NCBI RefSeq assembly: GCF_004785955.1
Contig: NZ_SJER01000005.1
Location: 279,463-343,462, forward strand
Source: Halostella litorea
GTDB taxonomy: Archaea; Halobacteriota; Halobacteria; Halobacteriales; Natronoarchaeaceae
Length of the DNA: 64,000 bases
Direction: 5' to 3'
Made by a program: the position numbers and the translations under genes. Under the pieces are notes generated by a model. The model ran no database searches. It was not told the origin of the DNA and was given only the letters and a program-made list of their open reading frames with translations. This document shows positions 1-12,163 of the stretch, piece after piece. Positions within the stretch are counted from its first letter, which is position 1; each line of letters begins with the position of its first letter.

Positions 1-1
1 T

Positions 2-367
2 GGCTACGACTACCACACCGGGATCACGACGAGCACCGACAGCTTCTACGCCGGCCAGGGCCGCCCCGGCTTCGAGGGGTTCGAGGCCGCCGGCAGCGAC
101 GAACTCGTGGAGAACCTGAAGGAGGTGAACGTGACGAACCTGGAGATGGAGGCAAGCGCCATCCTCACGCTCGCGAACATCTACGGCCTGCGCGCCGGCG
201 CGGTCTGTTCCGTCTACGCCAACCGCGAGACCGGCGAGTTCCGCACGGAGGGCGAAAGCCGCGCCGCCGAGACGGCGTCGCTCGCCGTCAAACTGCTGGC
301 GAAGATGGACGAGAAGAAGGCCGAGGCCGGCGTCGACGAGTGGCACGCCGGGCTGAGCCTGGACTGA
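2..367 (+). CDS. udp: Uridine phosphorylase family protein, C-terminal part (5' end outside window)
   Basis: The reading frame is open from base 2 to the stop at 365-367, so about 121 C-terminal residues are present and the start lies upstream of the window. Family knowledge: these cytosolic enzymes split uridine and related nucleosides with phosphate, giving base plus ribose 1-phosphate, in nucleoside salvage. The visible part has the hallmark NLEMEASAILTLA segment (the Met-Glu pair that contacts the ribose), followed by GLRAGAVCSVYANR, which matches the last core strand and helix of the NP-1 nucleoside phosphorylase fold. The acidic tail is typical of haloarchaea. The exact nucleoside preference cannot be read from this fragment. 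Confidence 0.85.
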   Translation, partial: GYDYHTGITTSTDSFYAGQGRPGFEGFEAAGSDELVENLKEVNVTNLEMEASAILTLANIYGLRAGAVCSVYANRETGEFRTEGESRAAETASLAVKLLAKMDEKKAEAGVDEWHAGLSLD

Positions 368-419
368 CCGCCGTGGCCGGGCGGACCCGCTCCGCGCTGC
401 GGAGCGTGGTCCGATACGG

Positions 420-600
420 GGAAGGGCAGGCTGTCGGCAACTGGCGAAATCGTCGAGCATCCGCGCGAGCGAAGCGAGCGCGGTTCGCCGCGAGTGAGCG
501 AAGCGAACGAGCGGAGTTTTTGGCCGAGCTTTTTGTCGGGAGGGTGCCCGCAGCAGGCCGGCGGCCTGCGAGGACACCCGAGCGAGAAAAAGGTCGTCGT
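420..600. repeat. Intergenic hairpin-rich segment with GAGCGAAGCGA-type repeats
   Basis: Between the convergent udp and NDH-2 genes lies a non-coding segment with near-repeats of GCGAGCGAAGCGAGC and GAGTGAGCGAAGCGAACGA (about 463-515). A 7-bp perfect hairpin, GCAGGCC-GGC-GGCCTGC, lies around 553-569. T-runs near 516-535 could help end transcription. Similar GAGCGAAGCGA motifs are common in haloarchaeal intergenic DNA. I see no gene here. Confidence 0.5.
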
Positions 601-602
601 CG

Positions 603-1757
603 CTAGAGATCGGACCACGCCTTCAGGGCGCGGCCGTACGACGAGATGTCGGCGATCCAGCGGGCGGCGATGGCCTTCTTCAGCGTCTCGGCGGGGAACG
701 AGCCGAACGTGTTGAGCGGGAGCATCATCACGTCGTGGGCGACCGCCTCGTCGCCGACGGAGATGACCGTCCCCTTGTCCTTGTGGGTCCAGGTCTTCAG
801 CGGGCGGCCCTCGACGGCGCGGGCGACGTTCTCGCCGGCGACCTCGGCGGCCTGCCAGGCGGCCTGCGCGGTCGGCGGTGCGGGCTGGTCGTTCTGCTCG
901 ATTATCGCGGAGTCGCCGATGGCGAACACGCGCTCGTCGCTGGTCTCGAAGGTGGCCTCGGCGTTGACGCGGTTGTGTTCCTTCTCCAGTTCCGCGCCGT
1001 CCAGCGCGTCGCGGCCGGTGATGCCGCCGGTCCAGAGGAACACGTCGTACTCCAGAGGCTCGCCCTCGTCGAAGTAGATGGCGTCCTCGCCGGCCTCCAC
1101 GATGGGGTCGTCGGTGAGGATCTCGATGTCGGCCTCCTGAAGGCGCTTGCGGAGCGCGCCCTGCACTTCGGGGTCGTTACCGGGGAAGATCTCCTCTAAG
1201 GCTTCCACGAGGTAGATGTCGATGGGGGCTTGGTGCTCGTCGCGGAACTCGGCGATCTCGCCGGCACTCTGGATGCCCGACAGGCCGGCGCCGCCGACGA
1301 CGACCTGCGCGGGGTCGTTGCGGGTGGCGTCCCGGGCGGCGGACTTGACTCGCTCGTGGATCTCCAGGGCGTCGTCGAGGCTCTTGAGGGTGAGCGAGTT
1401 CTCTGCCATCCCGTCGATGCCGTAGTAGGCGGTCTGGCTGCCCAGCGCGACGAGGACGTAGTCGTAGTCGATCTCGTCGCCGCCGGCCAGTTCGACCGTC
1501 CGGTCGTCGACGTCCACGTCCACGACCTCGTCCTCGACGAAGCGGGTCGTCGGGGACTTGATCTCCTCGACGGGGATCGTGATGTTCTCCTGGACCGTCG
1601 GGTCCCGGATGCAGCGGTGGGACTCGTGGAGCACGAGGTGGTAGTCGGTGTCCGACACCCACGTCAGCTCGGCGGAGTTGCCGAGCTCGTCTTCGAGCTG
1701 CTGTATCGCGCCGGCGCCGGCATAGCCCGCGCCGAGCACGACAACCTTGGCTGGCAT
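603..1757 (-). CDS. FAD-dependent NAD(P)/FAD oxidoreductase, type II NADH dehydrogenase-like
   Basis: A 384-residue protein starting MPAKVVVLGAGYAGAG. I chose this start because the GxGxxG dinucleotide fold normally sits at the very N terminus; the 27 upstream in-frame residues are not protein-like. A second nucleotide-binding motif (VVVGGAGLSGIQSAGE) follows near residue 155, and the FAD-binding VFAIGDSA motif is near residue 300. Family knowledge: such proteins pass electrons from NADH to membrane quinone without pumping protons; sulfide:quinone reductases have the same fold. No membrane segment is obvious, as expected for a peripheral protein. It stands alone, followed on its own strand by no close partner. 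Substrate is inferred from fold only. Confidence 0.8.
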   Translation of the reverse strand: MPAKVVVLGAGYAGAGAIQQLEDELGNSAELTWVSDTDYHLVLHESHRCIRDPTVQENITIPVEEIKSPTTRFVEDEVVDVDVDDRTVELAGGDEIDYDYVLVALGSQTAYYGIDGMAENSLTLKSLDDALEIHERVKSAARDATRNDPAQVVVGGAGLSGIQSAGEIAEFRDEHQAPIDIYLVEALEEIFPGNDPEVQGALRKRLQEADIEILTDDPIVEAGEDAIYFDEGEPLEYDVFLWTGGITGRDALDGAELEKEHNRVNAEATFETSDERVFAIGDSAIIEQNDQPAPPTAQAAWQAAEVAGENVARAVEGRPLKTWTHKDKGTVISVGDEAVAHDVMMLPLNTFGSFPAETLKKAIAARWIADISSYGRALKAWSDL

Positions 1758-1892
1758 GGCTCGTAGTGGGGAATCCTCCGATACAAAGGCTTTGAAAGTC
1801 GGAGGTGCGTGTTTCGTGCTACCACGAGACTCCCTCACACGGGGTCGGCAACCCCCAGTTAACGGGAGAAAACGATGTCGACGCCGCGTCGC

Positions 1893-2426
1893 TCAGTGCT
1901 CCGCTTCGCCGGCGGGCGCCCGCATGCTCTCGATCCGCAGGATGAGGATGTTGCTGGTGTCGTCCTTGCCGTCGACGGTCCCCTCGATCAGGAGCTTCGA
2001 GAGCGGGGTCGGGCCGACGGTGACCGAATCGCCCTCGTGGAAGTCGCGTACCGACCCCTGCAGGTGGATCTCGGCGCGGCAGAGTTCGGGGTGGTGGACG
2101 CTGCTCAGGTCGATCTCCTCGACGTTTGCGTCGGTCACGTCCTCGCCCTCGTGCTGGAGCGGGACGGCGGCGGGCTCGTCCATCTGCTGGATCTCGAGGG
2201 CCTCGTAGGCCGTCGCGGTCGGCTTGTAGCCGCCCTTCGGGCCCGGAACGCCCTCGACGAGCTGGAGCGCCTTCAGGCTCTGCATCTGGTTGCGGATGGT
2301 GCCGGGGTTGCGGTCGACCTCCTCGGCGATATCCTCCCCCTTGACGGCGTCCTCGGTCTCCCTGTGGAGATTGATAAGCGCGTTGAGAATTGTCTTCTGA
2401 CTGGGCGTCAGTTCGATCGATGACAT
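1893..2426 (-). CDS. Winged-helix transcriptional regulator with C-terminal sensor-like domain
   Basis: A 177-residue protein. Residues 5-70 form an HTH (LTPSQKTILNALINLHRETEDAVKG...) with a recognition helix around NPGTIRNQMQSLKAL and a wing at GPKGGYKP. The C-terminal half carries the segment VHHPELCRAEIHLQGSVRDF...VTVGPTPLSKLLIEG, which is well conserved among archaeal proteins resembling the N-terminal region of COG2524 regulators; no CBS pair is present here. It probably binds DNA in the cytoplasm; ligand and targets are unknown. An AT-rich stretch (TTCCTTAAAT read on the plus strand near 2448) sits at promoter distance upstream of its start. Confidence 0.7.
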   Translation of the reverse strand: MSSIELTPSQKTILNALINLHRETEDAVKGEDIAEEVDRNPGTIRNQMQSLKALQLVEGVPGPKGGYKPTATAYEALEIQQMDEPAAVPLQHEGEDVTDANVEEIDLSSVHHPELCRAEIHLQGSVRDFHEGDSVTVGPTPLSKLLIEGTVDGKDDTSNILILRIESMRAPAGEAEH

Positions 2427-2705
2427 AGGGAAACCTTCGTAATAGATTTCCTTAAATCCGACGGTGAAGCCAGGATTTAGCGACGTCAGCCGGTCCGAAC
2501 CTCGCGATGATAACCGTGTCGATGTCGGGACGGCGGCGAGGTGGCGGTGTCGGCTCGTCGCCCCCGCCGCGCCGTCCCCCGGCCGGAACAGACCCCGGTT
2601 TTTTCAACGCCGCCCGCCCCTCGGTGTCGGCGCTACGTCCGCCGATCCGGCGAACCTTCACGGAGGATCACCGGATTTAATCGCCGGGGGGGCGGAGGTC
2701 CGTCC

Positions 2706-3614
2706 ATGACCGACACCGTGAGAGTCATCGGAGCGCCCGCGGACTACGGGGCGAACCGCCGCGGCGTGGACATGGGGCCGTCGGCGATCCGGTACGCCGG
2801 CCTGGCCGACGCGGTCGAGAGCACCGGCGCGGGTTACGTCGACGGCGGCGACCTCCCGGCACCGCGGCCCGAGGAGCGCGACCCGGACCGGGAACCGCCG
2901 GCGGTCGGCGACGCGAAGTTCCTCCGCGAGATCGAGGGCGTCTGTCGCCGCCTGCGCGACGCGACCGCGACCGCGATCGGCGACGGGGAGACGCCGCTCG
3001 TGCTCGGGGGCGACCACTCCATCGCGATGGGCTCTCTCGGCGGTGCCGCACGCGACGCATCCGTCGGCGTCGTCTGGTTCGACGCCCACGGCGACTTCAA
3101 CACCCCCGAGACCACGCCGAGCGGCAACGTCCACGGGATGCCGCTCGCCGCCGCGCTCGGCCGCGGGGAGATCGGTGCGACGGAGTGGGGCAGGGCCGCC
3201 GGACTCGACGCTGAGAACGTCGCGCTCGTCGGCCTCCGGAGCCTCGACGACCCCGAGAAGGAGGCGATCCGGGGCAGCGACGTGACCGCGTTCACCATGT
3301 CCGACATCGACGAACGCGGGATCACGGAGGTCACCGAGGCGGCGCTCGACGTCGCCACCGACGGGACCGAGGGCGTCCACGTCAGCCTCGACCTGGACTG
3401 GCTGGACCCCAACGAGGCCCCTGGCGTCGGGACGCCGGTCCGGGGCGGCGTCACCTACCGTGAGGCCCACTCGGCGATGGAGACCGTCGCTGAGTACGAC
3501 GCGTTGCGGTCGATGGAACTGGTCGAGGTCAACCCCATCCTCGACCAACACAACGAGACGGCCGAACTGGCCGTCGAACTCGCCGCGAGCGCGTTCGGCC
3601 GGCGGGTCCTGTAA
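2706..3614 (+). CDS. rocF: Arginase
   Basis: A 302-residue ureohydrolase; arginases split L-arginine into ornithine and urea using two Mn ions. The metal ligands are all visible: GGDHS (His), WFDAHGDFN (Asp-x-His-x-Asp) and SLDLDWLDP (Asp-x-Asp). The opening IGAPADYGANRRGVDMGPSAIRYAGL, the SGNVHGMPLAAALG loop and the ending VEVNPILDQHNETAELAVEL agree closely with bacterial RocF-type arginases rather than agmatinases. I start at ATG 2706, where homology begins, and not at an upstream in-frame ATG. It is monocistronic and convergent to gyrA. Its likely role is arginine use as a nitrogen and carbon source. Confidence 0.9.
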   Translation: MTDTVRVIGAPADYGANRRGVDMGPSAIRYAGLADAVESTGAGYVDGGDLPAPRPEERDPDREPPAVGDAKFLREIEGVCRRLRDATATAIGDGETPLVLGGDHSIAMGSLGGAARDASVGVVWFDAHGDFNTPETTPSGNVHGMPLAAALGRGEIGATEWGRAAGLDAENVALVGLRSLDDPEKEAIRGSDVTAFTMSDIDERGITEVTEAALDVATDGTEGVHVSLDLDWLDPNEAPGVGTPVRGGVTYREAHSAMETVAEYDALRSMELVEVNPILDQHNETAELAVELAASAFGRRVL

Positions 3615-3645
3615 GGGTCGCGCCGAACGACATCGGCGGCGTCGA

Positions 3646-3655
3646 TTCTTTAAGT
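3646..3655 (+). promoter_or_regulatory. Candidate TATA box for the structured element at 3671
   Basis: The AT-rich block TTCTTTAAGT stands out in GC-rich DNA. It lies about 20 bases before a strongly folded segment with no ORF. The following protein gene (gyrA) is on the other strand, so the box would serve a non-coding transcript. Spacing is slightly short for an archaeal promoter. Confidence 0.35.
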
Positions 3656-3670
3656 GCTTCACGCGATAAG

Positions 3671-3760
3671 GGCTCGTAGTGAGGAAGTTCGGGCGGCGGG
3701 CGAGGCGGTTCTGCGGGGAGCAAACCGACGAGCCACGGCTTACGCCACCATAGGTTCGTT
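3671..3760 (+). ncRNA. Candidate structured non-coding RNA between rocF and gyrA
   Basis: The segment folds on itself: GGCTCGT (3671-3677) pairs with ACGAGCC (3728-3734). Inside it CGGTT (3706-3710) pairs with AACCG (3723-3727), and TGC with GCA around a GGGGA loop. A small hairpin GGC-TTAC-GCC follows at 3737-3746. Three short stretches resemble, in order, conserved pieces of RNase P RNA: GAGGAAGTTCGGGC (compare GAGGAAAGUCCGGGC), GGGAGCAAACCGACGAGCC (compare GAGCAAACCGCCGAUGGCC) and CGGCTTAC (compare CGGCUUAU). The element is far too short for a normal RNase P RNA and I cannot form a clean P4 helix, so identity is open. It may also simply be a terminator structure between convergent genes. 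Confidence 0.35.
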
Positions 3761-3821
3761 ATCGTCAAAGCACCCGCTCAGTCCGGCGTCCGGCGCGAAG
3801 AAAGGGAGAAGCCGAGCCGCG

Positions 3822-6272
3822 TTACTCGCCGGGGTCGGGCAGCACGTCGACGCTCGCGACGGTGTCGCCGCCCTCCAGGTCCATCACGGTGACGCCCATC
3901 GTGTTCCGCCCGACCGATGAGACATCGGCCGCGCGGGTCCGCATGATCTGGCCGCGCTGGCTCATGGCGACCAGGTCGTCGTCAGCGCCGACGGACTTGA
4001 CCGAGACGACGCGCCCGTTGCGCTCGCCGGTCTTGATGTCGATCAGGCCCTTGCCGTAGCGGGACTGCGTGCGGTACTCCGAGAGCGGCGTCCGCTTGCC
4101 GAAGCCGTGTTCGGTGACGGTCAACAGCGCGCGGTCGTCGCCCTCGCCGGTCGCCACGAGGCCGGCCACTTCGTCGTCGCCCTCGAGCTTGATCGCGCCG
4201 ACGCCGCGGGCGTTGCGGCCCATCTCGCGGACCTCGCTCTCCTCGAAGCGGATCGTCATCCCGTCCCGCGTCGCGACGACGAGTTCCTGCCGACCGTCGG
4301 TGACGGCCACGTCGACGAGTTCGTCGCCGTCCTCCAGGTCGGCGGCGATGATCCCCGTCGAGAGGATGTTCTCGAACTCGGCGGCGTCGGTGCGCTTGAT
4401 GTAGCCGTCGCGGGTGACCGTCGTCACGCACTCGTCGGCGGCGAACTCGTCGGTCGGGACGACGGCGGTGATCTCCTCGCCGTCGTCGAAGTCGATGAGG
4501 TTGACCGCGGACTTGCCGCGTGCGGTGCGGCTCATCTCGGGGATCTCGTAGGCCTTCAGGCGGTACACCTGCCCGTGGTTGGTGAAACAGAGCAGATAGT
4601 CGTGGGTGTTGGCCCGGAACACCTTCGAGACGCGGTCGTCCTCCTTCACGTCGACGCCGATGATCCCCTTGCCGCCGCGGTTCTGCGGGTCGAACCGGTC
4701 GACGGGCATCCGCTTGACGTAATCGTCCTCCGTAACGACGACGACCACGTCCTCCTCGGGGATGAGGTCCTCGTGGGTGACGGTGCCCTCGTCCTCGATA
4801 ATGCTCGTCTTCCGCTCGTCGGCGTACTCCTCCTTGATCTCGCGGAGTTCGTCCTTGATGACGGCGAACAGTTCGTCCTCGTCGCCGAGGATCGTCTCCA
4901 GGCGCTCGATGCGCTCCTGGACCTCCTCGTACTCGGCCTCTATCTCGGCGGACTCCATCGAGGTGAGGCTGCCCAGTTGCATCCGGACGATGTGGTCGGC
5001 CTGGTCCTGCGAGAAGTCGTAGGCGTCGATCAGCGCATCCTTCGCGTCGTCGCGGTCCTCCGCATCGCGGATGAGTTCGACCACGTCCTCGGCGTTTTGC
5101 AGCGCCGTCAGCCGCCCTTCGAGGATGTGCGCGCGGTCCTCCGCCTCGGCCAGGTCGTACTCGCTGCGGCGGCGGACGACCTCCTTGCGGTGGGCGACGT
5201 ACTCCTCCAGGGTCTCCTTCAGCGTCAGCACCTTCGGCTGGCCGTCGACCAAGGCGAGGTTAATGACGCCGAAGGTCGTCTCGAGGTGGTTCTCCAGCAG
5301 CTGGTTCTTGACGACTTCGGCGTTCGCGCCGCGCTTGAGTTCGACGACGACGCGGACGCCGTCGCGGTCGGACTCGTCGCGCAGGTCGCGGACGCCCTCG
5401 ATCTTCCCCTCGTTGACGTCCTCGGCGATGCGCTCGACCATCCGCGCCTTGTTCGCCTGGAAGGGGACCTCGGTGATGACGATCCGCTCGTCCTCTTCGA
5501 CCTCGAACTCCGCGCGGACGCGGACCCGGCCGCGGCCCGTCGAGTATGCCGAGTAGATGGCGTCGCGGCCGACGATGTTCGCGCCGGTCGGGAAGTCCGG
5601 CCCCTTGACGTGTTCCATCAGGTCGTCGACGTCGCAGTCGGGGTCGTCGATGAGGTGGATCGTCGCGTCGATCACCTCGCCGAGGTTGTGCGGCGGGATG
5701 TTCGTCGACATCCCGACGGCGATGCCCGAGGAGCCGTTGACCAGCAGGTTCGGGAACGCCGAGGGGAGCACCTCCGGCTCCATGAGCCGGTCGTCGTAGT
5801 TGGACTGGTAGTCGACGGTGTCCTTCTCGATGTCCGACAGCAACTCCTCGGAGATGGGGCTCATCCGGGCCTCCGTGTACCGCATGGCGGCCGCGGGGTC
5901 GCCGTCCATCGAGCCGAAGTTGCCCTGGCCGTCGACCAGCGGGTAGCGCATCGAGAAGTCCTGGGCCATCCGGGTCAGCGTGTCGTAGATGGGGCCGTCG
6001 CCGTGCGGGTGGTAGTCACCCATCGTCTCGCCCACCACGGACGAGGACTTCCGGTGCGAGGAGCCGCTGGTGACGCCCATCTCGTGCATCGCGTAGAGGA
6101 TGCGCCGGTGGACGGGCTTCAGCCCGTCGCGCACGTCCGGCAGGGCGCGGCCGGCGATGACGCTCATCGCGTAGTCGATGTAGCTCTGCTCCATCTCGTC
6201 CTCGATGCGGACGCGGTCGACGCGCGCGGCGTCGGCGTCCACGTCGGTCGGGTCGGGTGCGTCGGAACTCAT
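3822..6272 (-). CDS. gyrA: DNA gyrase subunit A
   Basis: An 816-residue cleavage and rejoining subunit of DNA gyrase, the enzyme that introduces negative supercoils using ATP. The catalytic tyrosine is Tyr132 in RYTEARMS; the breakage domain starts [29 protein letters not shown] (residues 34-62). A GyrA box, QNRGGKG, lies in the C-terminal wrapping domain near residue 530, and six-bladed-propeller repeats ([29 protein letters not shown]) follow. In the quinolone pocket [10 protein letters not shown], the position matching E. coli Ser83 is Gly93, while Asp97 (Asp87) is kept. The start codon follows the gyrB stop after a single base, so the pair is an operon. Confidence 0.97.
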   Translation of the reverse strand: MSSDAPDPTDVDADAARVDRVRIEDEMEQSYIDYAMSVIAGRALPDVRDGLKPVHRRILYAMHEMGVTSGSSHRKSSSVVGETMGDYHPHGDGPIYDTLTRMAQDFSMRYPLVDGQGNFGSMDGDPAAAMRYTEARMSPISEELLSDIEKDTVDYQSNYDDRLMEPEVLPSAFPNLLVNGSSGIAVGMSTNIPPHNLGEVIDATIHLIDDPDCDVDDLMEHVKGPDFPTGANIVGRDAIYSAYSTGRGRVRVRAEFEVEEDERIVITEVPFQANKARMVERIAEDVNEGKIEGVRDLRDESDRDGVRVVVELKRGANAEVVKNQLLENHLETTFGVINLALVDGQPKVLTLKETLEEYVAHRKEVVRRRSEYDLAEAEDRAHILEGRLTALQNAEDVVELIRDAEDRDDAKDALIDAYDFSQDQADHIVRMQLGSLTSMESAEIEAEYEEVQERIERLETILGDEDELFAVIKDELREIKEEYADERKTSIIEDEGTVTHEDLIPEEDVVVVVTEDDYVKRMPVDRFDPQNRGGKGIIGVDVKEDDRVSKVFRANTHDYLLCFTNHGQVYRLKAYEIPEMSRTARGKSAVNLIDFDDGEEITAVVPTDEFAADECVTTVTRDGYIKRTDAAEFENILSTGIIAADLEDGDELVDVAVTDGRQELVVATRDGMTIRFEESEVREMGRNARGVGAIKLEGDDEVAGLVATGEGDDRALLTVTEHGFGKRTPLSEYRTQSRYGKGLIDIKTGERNGRVVSVKSVGADDDLVAMSQRGQIMRTRAADVSSVGRNTMGVTVMDLEGGDTVASVDVLPDPGE

Positions 6273-6273
6273 C

Positions 6274-8379
<2,106 letters not shown>

Positions 8380-10818
8380 ATGACCTCGTTCCAGTCGACG
8401 CTCGGCGAGGACGAGGGGATCGCCGAGGAGTTGGCCGAGAGCCAACGGCAGATCTCCATCGCCGAGTTCTTCGAGAAGAACAAGCACATGCTCGGGTTCG
8501 ACAGCGGCGCCCGAGGGCTGGTCACCGCCGTGAAGGAGGCCGTCGACAACGCCCTGGACGCCGCCGAGGAGGCCGGCGTCCTCCCCGACATCTACGTCGA
8601 GATCGAGGAGGTCGGCGACTACTACAAGCTCGTCGTCGAGGACAACGGGCCGGGGATCACGAAGGAGCAACTCCCCAAGGTGTTCGGCAAACTGCTGTAC
8701 GGCTCGCGGTTCCACAAGCGCGAGCAGAGCCGGGGCCAGCAGGGTATCGGCATCTCCGCCGCCGTCCTCTACTCGCAGCTCACGAGCGGCAAGCCGGCGA
8801 AGATCACCAGCCGGACGCAGGGGGCAAGCGAGGCCGAGTACTTCGAGCTGATCATCGACACCGACGAGAACGAGCCCGAGATCAGCGTCGAGGAGACCAC
8901 CTCCTGGGACCGCCCACACGGAACCCGCATCGAGATGGAGATGGAGGCGAACATGCGCGCCCGCCAGCAGCTCCACGACTACATCAAGCACACGGCGGTC
9001 GTCAACCCCCACGCCCGCCTCGAACTCCGCGAGCCCCAGGAACACTTCAAGTTCGAGCGCGCGACCGACCAGCTCCCCGACGAGACCGAGGAGATCCGGC
9101 CGCACCCCCACGGCGTCGAACTCGGGACCGTCCTGAAGATGCTGGAGGCGACCAGTTCCCACTCCGTCTCGGGCTTCCTGCAGGAGGAGTTCACCCGGGT
9201 CGGCAAGAAGACCGCCGACGGCGTCATCGGCAACTTCCGCGACCGGCACTTCGGCCGCGAGATGGCGTGGGAGCCACCGCGGGACCACGAGGACGCCGAC
9301 GTGGCCGCGGCCGTCGCCGACGCCACCGCCAACAAGGGCGCTGACGCGACCGACGCGTTCGCCGAGGCGGTCGCCGAGCGGGTCGGCGACTCGGACCGCG
9401 TCGCCCACCACCAGGTCGTCGACGCCGTGGGCGAGGCCGCCGAGGAGGTCGGCGACGGCTTCGGCGCGACGTTCGGCGCGACGGTGCAGGAGAACGCCGC
9501 CGCGGCCGCGTGGGACGAGATCCTCGGCGTCGACGAGGACGCCGACGTGCCCGAGGGCCGCCGGAAGGCCGACCTGTACGCGCTCGTCGACGAGGCGACC
9601 AGCACCCGGAAGGACGACGCGACCGTCGAATCCCTGGCGTCGCGGCTCGCCAACCGGTTCCGGAACCACGGGGACGGCCGCGACCGCCTGACGCGCGACG
9701 AACTCGTCGAGTACGTCGACTGGGCGGCCGACCGCACCGCCGAGCGCGAGGACGCGTCGATCGGCGACACCGCCCGCGAGAACGTCGTCGAGGCGGTCTG
9801 GTCGCGGATGGTCACCGTCCCGGACGACGTGCCGAAGGTCCGGGAACTGGCCGACGACCGTGACGCCGCGAGCGAACTGCTGGAAGCGATGCGCGAGACG
9901 GACATCATCGCGCCGCCGACGAACTGCCTCGCGCCGATCACCGACGAACTCGTCGAGGCGGGGCTGAAAAAGGAGTTCGACGCGGACTTCTACGCCGCCT
10001 CGACCCGGGACGCCGAGGTGACCGGCGGCGACCCGTTCATCGCCGAGGCCGGCATCGCCTACGGCGGCGAACTGCCCGACGACGGGAAGGCCGAGGTGAT
10101 GCGCTTCGCGAACCGCGTGCCGCTGGTCTACCAGCGCGGCGCGTGTGCGACGACGGACGTGGTCAAGGAGATCGGCTGGCGCAACTACAACCTGGACCAG
10201 CCCGGCGGGAGCGGCATCCCGAACGGCCCCGTCGTGATCATGGTCCACGTCGCCTCCACGAACGTCCCCTTCACCAGCGAGTCGAAGGACGCAATCGCCA
10301 ACATCCCCGAGATCGAGGACGAGATCGAACTGGCGATCCGCGAGGCGGCCCGGGAGCTGAAAAGCTACCTGAAAAAGCGCCGCTCGATGGAGAAACGGCG
10401 GAAGAAACAGGACGTGCTGGCGACGATCCTGCCGGAGATGGCCGAGAAGGTCGCCGCCGTCACCGGCAACGAGGAGCCGGACATCGACGACGCGATGGCC
10501 CGGATCATGAACAACGTGCGCGTCGGCCGCGAACTGAAGGCAAACGGCGACGGGCAGGCGGTTCGGGTGACCGTCGAGAACCACTCCGGGACGTCGGAGT
10601 CCCTGGAGCTGACCGACATCGTCACCGCCGAGCCGCGGGACCTGCCGGACGACGCCACCGTCGTCGAGATGGACGGCGAGTGGTTCGTCAAGTGGTCGGT
10701 CGACGTGGGGAGCGGCGACGACGCCACGCTCGCCTACGAGACGACCGACGGGGCAACGTTCGACCTCGACGTCGACGGGGTCGAGACCGAGAAGCTGACC
10801 ATCAACGATGAGCACTGA
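8380..10818 (+). CDS. top6B: DNA topoisomerase VI subunit B (ATPase), with long internal insertion
   Basis: An 812-residue GHKL ATPase subunit of the type IIB topoisomerase that relaxes and decatenates DNA. The ATP site is shown by [17 protein letters not shown] (residues 47-63), [22 protein letters not shown] and [15 protein letters not shown]. The transducer domain lies in the C-terminal part ([39 protein letters not shown]). Crenarchaeal homologues have about 530 residues; here a roughly 200-residue Ala/Asp/Glu-rich helical stretch (about residues 305-510) falls in the region of the H2TH domain. The gene overlaps top6A by 11 bases, so the two subunits are probably translationally coupled. 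Confidence 0.95.
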   Translation: MTSFQSTLGEDEGIAEELAESQRQISIAEFFEKNKHMLGFDSGARGLVTAVKEAVDNALDAAEEAGVLPDIYVEIEEVGDYYKLVVEDNGPGITKEQLPKVFGKLLYGSRFHKREQSRGQQGIGISAAVLYSQLTSGKPAKITSRTQGASEAEYFELIIDTDENEPEISVEETTSWDRPHGTRIEMEMEANMRARQQLHDYIKHTAVVNPHARLELREPQEHFKFERATDQLPDETEEIRPHPHGVELGTVLKMLEATSSHSVSGFLQEEFTRVGKKTADGVIGNFRDRHFGREMAWEPPRDHEDADVAAAVADATANKGADATDAFAEAVAERVGDSDRVAHHQVVDAVGEAAEEVGDGFGATFGATVQENAAAAAWDEILGVDEDADVPEGRRKADLYALVDEATSTRKDDATVESLASRLANRFRNHGDGRDRLTRDELVEYVDWAADRTAEREDASIGDTARENVVEAVWSRMVTVPDDVPKVRELADDRDAASELLEAMRETDIIAPPTNCLAPITDELVEAGLKKEFDADFYAASTRDAEVTGGDPFIAEAGIAYGGELPDDGKAEVMRFANRVPLVYQRGACATTDVVKEIGWRNYNLDQPGGSGIPNGPVVIMVHVASTNVPFTSESKDAIANIPEIEDEIELAIREAARELKSYLKKRRSMEKRRKKQDVLATILPEMAEKVAAVTGNEEPDIDDAMARIMNNVRVGRELKANGDGQAVRVTVENHSGTSESLELTDIVTAEPRDLPDDATVVEMDGEWFVKWSVDVGSGDDATLAYETTDGATFDLDVDGVETEKLTINDEH

Positions 10819-11899
10819 CACGAACGCGGACGCACGGGAGCAACTGATCGAACTCGCCGCCGAGTTCTACGACCAGTTCGAGGGAGGCGACGTCCCGGAG
10901 ATGACGCTGCCGACCCGGACCAAGAGCAACATCGAGTACGACGAGGAGAAGAACGTCTGGGTGTACGGCGACCGGCAGAGCACCCGGTCGGCAAACAGCG
11001 TGCGCGGGGCGCGCAAGCTGCTGAAGGCGATCTACACCATCGACTTCCTCGCCGACCAGCTGGACGAGGACCGCTCGTCGACCCTGCGTGAACTGTACTA
11101 CCTCTCGGAGTCGTGGGAGACCGAGGAGGCGCAGTTCAACAGCCAGGACGAGTCGAACCAGCTCATCGAGGACCTGGAGATCGTCTCGGAGGTCAAACGC
11201 GAGGACTTCCACATGCGCCCGGAGGAGTCCGGGGCGAAGGTGATGGGGCCGCTGCTCCTCCGCGAGCAGACGAACCGCGGCGACCGGGAGATCCACTGCC
11301 AGAAGGACGTCGGCCAGGGCGGCTACCAGATCCCCAACAACCCGGACACCATCGAGTTCCTGGACAACGACGCCGAGTTCGTCCTCTGCGTGGAGACCGG
11401 CGGCATGCGCGACCGGCTGGTCGAGAACGGCTTCGACGACGAGTACGACGCGCTGGTCGTCCACCTCGGCGGCCAGCCCGCCCGGGCGACCCGCCGGCTC
11501 ATCAAGCGCCTGCACGACGAACTGGAGCTGCCGGTCACGGTGTTCACCGACGGCGACCCGTGGTCGTACCGCATCTTCGGGTCGGTCTCCTACGGGTCGA
11601 TCAAGAGCGCGCACCTCTCTGAGTACCTCGCCACGCCGGAGGCCCAGTTCATCGGCATCCAGCCGGAGGACATCGTCGAGTACGACCTCCCGACCGACCC
11701 GCTCAGCGACTCCGACGTGAACGCCCTGGAGTCCGAACTGGAGGACCCGCGCTTCCAGACCGACTACTGGCGGGAACAGATCGAACTCCAGCTCGAAATC
11801 GACAAGAAGGCCGAGCAGCAGGCGCTCGCGTCGCGTGGGTTGGACTTCGTGACCGAAACGTATCTCCCCGAACGGCTCGGCGAGATGGGCGTGCTGTAA
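10808..11899 (+). CDS. top6A: DNA topoisomerase VI subunit A (Spo11-like)
   Basis: A 363-residue DNA-cleaving subunit, homologous to Spo11. The 5Y-CAP domain holds the catalytic tyrosine in [11 protein letters not shown]; by family alignment the second tyrosine (Tyr98) should make the phosphotyrosyl bond. The TOPRIM metal site follows with [11 protein letters not shown] and [18 protein letters not shown]. Length is normal for the family. Its ATG lies inside the last codons of top6B in another frame. No recognisable Shine-Dalgarno sequence is needed if ribosomes re-initiate at the overlap. Confidence 0.95.
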   Translation: MSTDTNADAREQLIELAAEFYDQFEGGDVPEMTLPTRTKSNIEYDEEKNVWVYGDRQSTRSANSVRGARKLLKAIYTIDFLADQLDEDRSSTLRELYYLSESWETEEAQFNSQDESNQLIEDLEIVSEVKREDFHMRPEESGAKVMGPLLLREQTNRGDREIHCQKDVGQGGYQIPNNPDTIEFLDNDAEFVLCVETGGMRDRLVENGFDDEYDALVVHLGGQPARATRRLIKRLHDELELPVTVFTDGDPWSYRIFGSVSYGSIKSAHLSEYLATPEAQFIGIQPEDIVEYDLPTDPLSDSDVNALESELEDPRFQTDYWREQIELQLEIDKKAEQQALASRGLDFVTETYLPERLGEMGVL

Positions 11900-11950
11900 G
11901 CACGCGCATCGAGTCGTCCCATCGACCTGTCAGTCGCCGTTCCACGGCGC

Positions 11951-11956
11951 ATAAAC
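11951..11956 (+). promoter_or_regulatory. TATA-like box for the small zinc-ribbon gene
   Basis: CATAAA in otherwise GC-rich DNA, about 25-28 bases before the ATG at 11980. This spacing fits an archaeal promoter giving a leaderless message. Confidence 0.4.
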
Positions 11957-11979
11957 TGGTTCCTGCAGTACGGTTGGAT

Positions 11980-12156
11980 ATGGCACACTCCCCGGAACGG
12001 CCCGAACGGTACGTCTGCACGAACTGCCTGGTTACGAGCGTCGGGGTCGTCGAACACGCCGACGGCGGGCATCAGTACGACCCGCCGGCGCGGTGTGGGG
12101 CCTGCGGCGAAGCGGAGTTCGTCGAGGAGTCGCAGTACCCCCACCACCACGGGTAG
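11980..12156 (+). CDS. Small two-CxxC zinc-ribbon protein, unknown function
   Basis: A 58-residue protein starting MAHSPERPERY. It has two cysteine pairs, CTNC (near residue 13) and CGAC (near residue 42), spaced like a zinc ribbon, and an HHHG tail. A TTG two codons upstream is in frame, but ATG 11980 sits at the expected distance from a TATA-like box. Such tiny zinc proteins are common in haloarchaea and mostly uncharacterised; they may bind nucleic acid or a protein partner. It sits between top6A and a convergent Nudix gene. I do not assign a function. Confidence 0.65.
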   Translation: MAHSPERPERYVCTNCLVTSVGVVEHADGGHQYDPPARCGACGEAEFVEESQYPHHHG

Positions 12157-12163
12157 GGGGCGG

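Noticed and set aside
3646..3760. tRNA or full RNase P RNA gene
   Set aside because: There is no T-loop or anticodon arm, and the space is too short for a full RNase P RNA; kept only as an unidentified structured RNA.
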